From: an uncultured Roseburia sp.
Lineage (GTDB): Bacteria > Bacillota > Clostridia > Lachnospirales > Lachnospiraceae
Reading direction: 5' to 3'
Length of the DNA: 6,245 nucleotides
Assembly: GCA_905206195.1 (NCBI GenBank)
Contig: CAJLGN010000090.1
Coordinates: forward strand, 1 to 6,245
Shown here: positions 5,550 to 6,245 of the stretch, piece after piece
Layout of the letters: each line of letters starts with the position of its first letter
How positions within the stretch are numbered: the stretch's first letter is position 1
Notes under the pieces: model-generated
Told to the model about the DNA's origin: nothing
Seen by the model: the letters and a program-made list of their open reading frames with translations, nothing else
Database searches by the model: none
Position numbers and translations under genes: made by a program

Positions 5550-6245
5550 CTATTCCATATCCATCACACGGCTTCTCACTGGAAGTATCATAGCCCGTGA
5601 GACGGAAAGTTCATCGATTCCCATCTTTACAAAAGTCTCTGTCAATGCGGTGTCCGCCCCCAGCTCTCCGCAGATGCCCGCCCAGATACCTGCCGCGTGG
5701 GCACTGTCGATCACCATCTGTATCATCCTAAGCACAGCCGGGTGGTGTGCGTCGTAAAACATATCCAGCTTGGCGTTCTGTCTGTCGATCGCCAGCGTAT
5801 ACTGCGTGAGATCGTTCGTCCCGATGCTGAAAAAGTCCACTTCCCGCGCAAGTTCGTCCGCCATCATGACAGCCGCTGGAGTCTCAATCATAATCCCAAA
5901 CTCCACCTCGCCGTACGGGATGTTCTGCGCCTTTAGCTCCGCTTTTACCTCTCCTAAAATCTCCTTGACGCGCACAACCTCCCACACAGAAACAATCATC
6001 GGTACCATGATAGCGATATTTCCAAATGCGCTGGCACGGCACAGTGCGCGCAGCTGTGTCCGAAAGATCTCCGGGCGGTCGAGACAGATGCGCACCGCGC
6101 GGTATCCAAGTGCCGGATTCTCCTCCTCGTCCAACGCAAAATAATCGATCTTCTTGTCTGCCCCGATGTCCAGGGTGCGGATAATGACCTTTTTTCCAGC
6201 CATCATTTCCGCCACGCGCTTGTACGCTGCAAACTGCTCCTCCTC
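5550..6245 (-). CDS. ptsI: PTS enzyme I, phosphoenolpyruvate-protein phosphotransferase (C-terminal part, 5' end outside window)
   Basis: Enzyme I takes phosphate from phosphoenolpyruvate and hands it to HPr. The frame is open to the right edge; 231 codons before the TAG at 5550 are seen, about 40% of the usual 570 or so residues. What is present is the PEP-binding barrel. It has IRTLDIGADKK near the edge, the GIMIETPAA strand, the signature DFFSIGTNDLTQYTLAIDR (about residues 137-155 of the visible part), and the catalytic Cys in AGICGELGAD (visible residue 192). The end DELSVSRAMILPVRSRV matches the family tail. The histidine phosphorylation domain that contacts HPr would lie off the edge. 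It precedes ptsH on the same strand, 27 bases away, the reverse of the common ptsH-ptsI order. It is almost certainly co-transcribed with ptsH and cutC. Confidence 0.97.
   Translation of the reverse strand, partial: EEEQFAAYKRVAEMMAGKKVIIRTLDIGADKKIDYFALDEEENPALGYRAVRICLDRPEIFRTQLRALCRASAFGNIAIMVPMIVSVWEVVRVKEILGEVKAELKAQNIPYGEVEFGIMIETPAAVMMADELAREVDFFSIGTNDLTQYTLAIDRQNAKLDMFYDAHHPAVLRMIQMVIDSAHAAGIWAGICGELGADTALTETFVKMGIDELSVSRAMILPVRSRVMDME

Overview
The window reads as ordinary bacterial chromosome from a low-to-mid GC Firmicute. A gut Clostridia/Lachnospiraceae-type organism is my best guess. The reasons are strong AGGAGG-type ribosome sites, a lipoprotein sugar-binding protein of the MMKRKKW...FAGC type, an AraC regulator beside a carbohydrate ABC transporter, and a PTS HPr whose usual regulatory serine is replaced. 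Species cannot be named from sequence reading alone. There is no sign of phage, insertion sequence, CRISPR array, tRNA or rRNA, and no stretch over 300 bases without a gene.

Left part (1-3281, all minus strand): a carbohydrate-uptake block. In transcription order it holds an AraC-family regulator (3281-2394), a family-1 extracellular sugar-binding lipoprotein (2237-834), and a MalF/UgpA-type permease (800 to the left edge, incomplete). The second permease expected for such a transporter would lie beyond position 1. Middle (3457-4392, plus strand): a cytoplasmic acetyl-xylan-esterase-like hydrolase, transcribed divergently from the regulator. The shared control region holds two direct repeats 20 bp apart, which look like AraC-type half-sites. 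A similar though weaker layout lies upstream of the sugar-binding gene. The simplest reading is one regulon: the transporter imports an oligosaccharide, probably acylated, the esterase removes acetyl groups inside the cell, and the AraC protein senses the sugar and controls both.

Right part (4516-6245, minus strand): a second unit reading ptsI (C-terminal part, running in from the right edge), then ptsH (HPr), then cutC. Gaps are tight and there is a 4-base GTGA overlap between ptsH and cutC. The esterase gene and this unit converge on a long terminator hairpin (4440-4497) whose pairing is better on the minus-strand transcript.

Nothing here is clearly a wholly new system. The points most worth a second look are the repeated AraC-operator architecture, HPr with Arg at position 46, the ptsI-ptsH-cutC arrangement, and the strand-asymmetric terminator.
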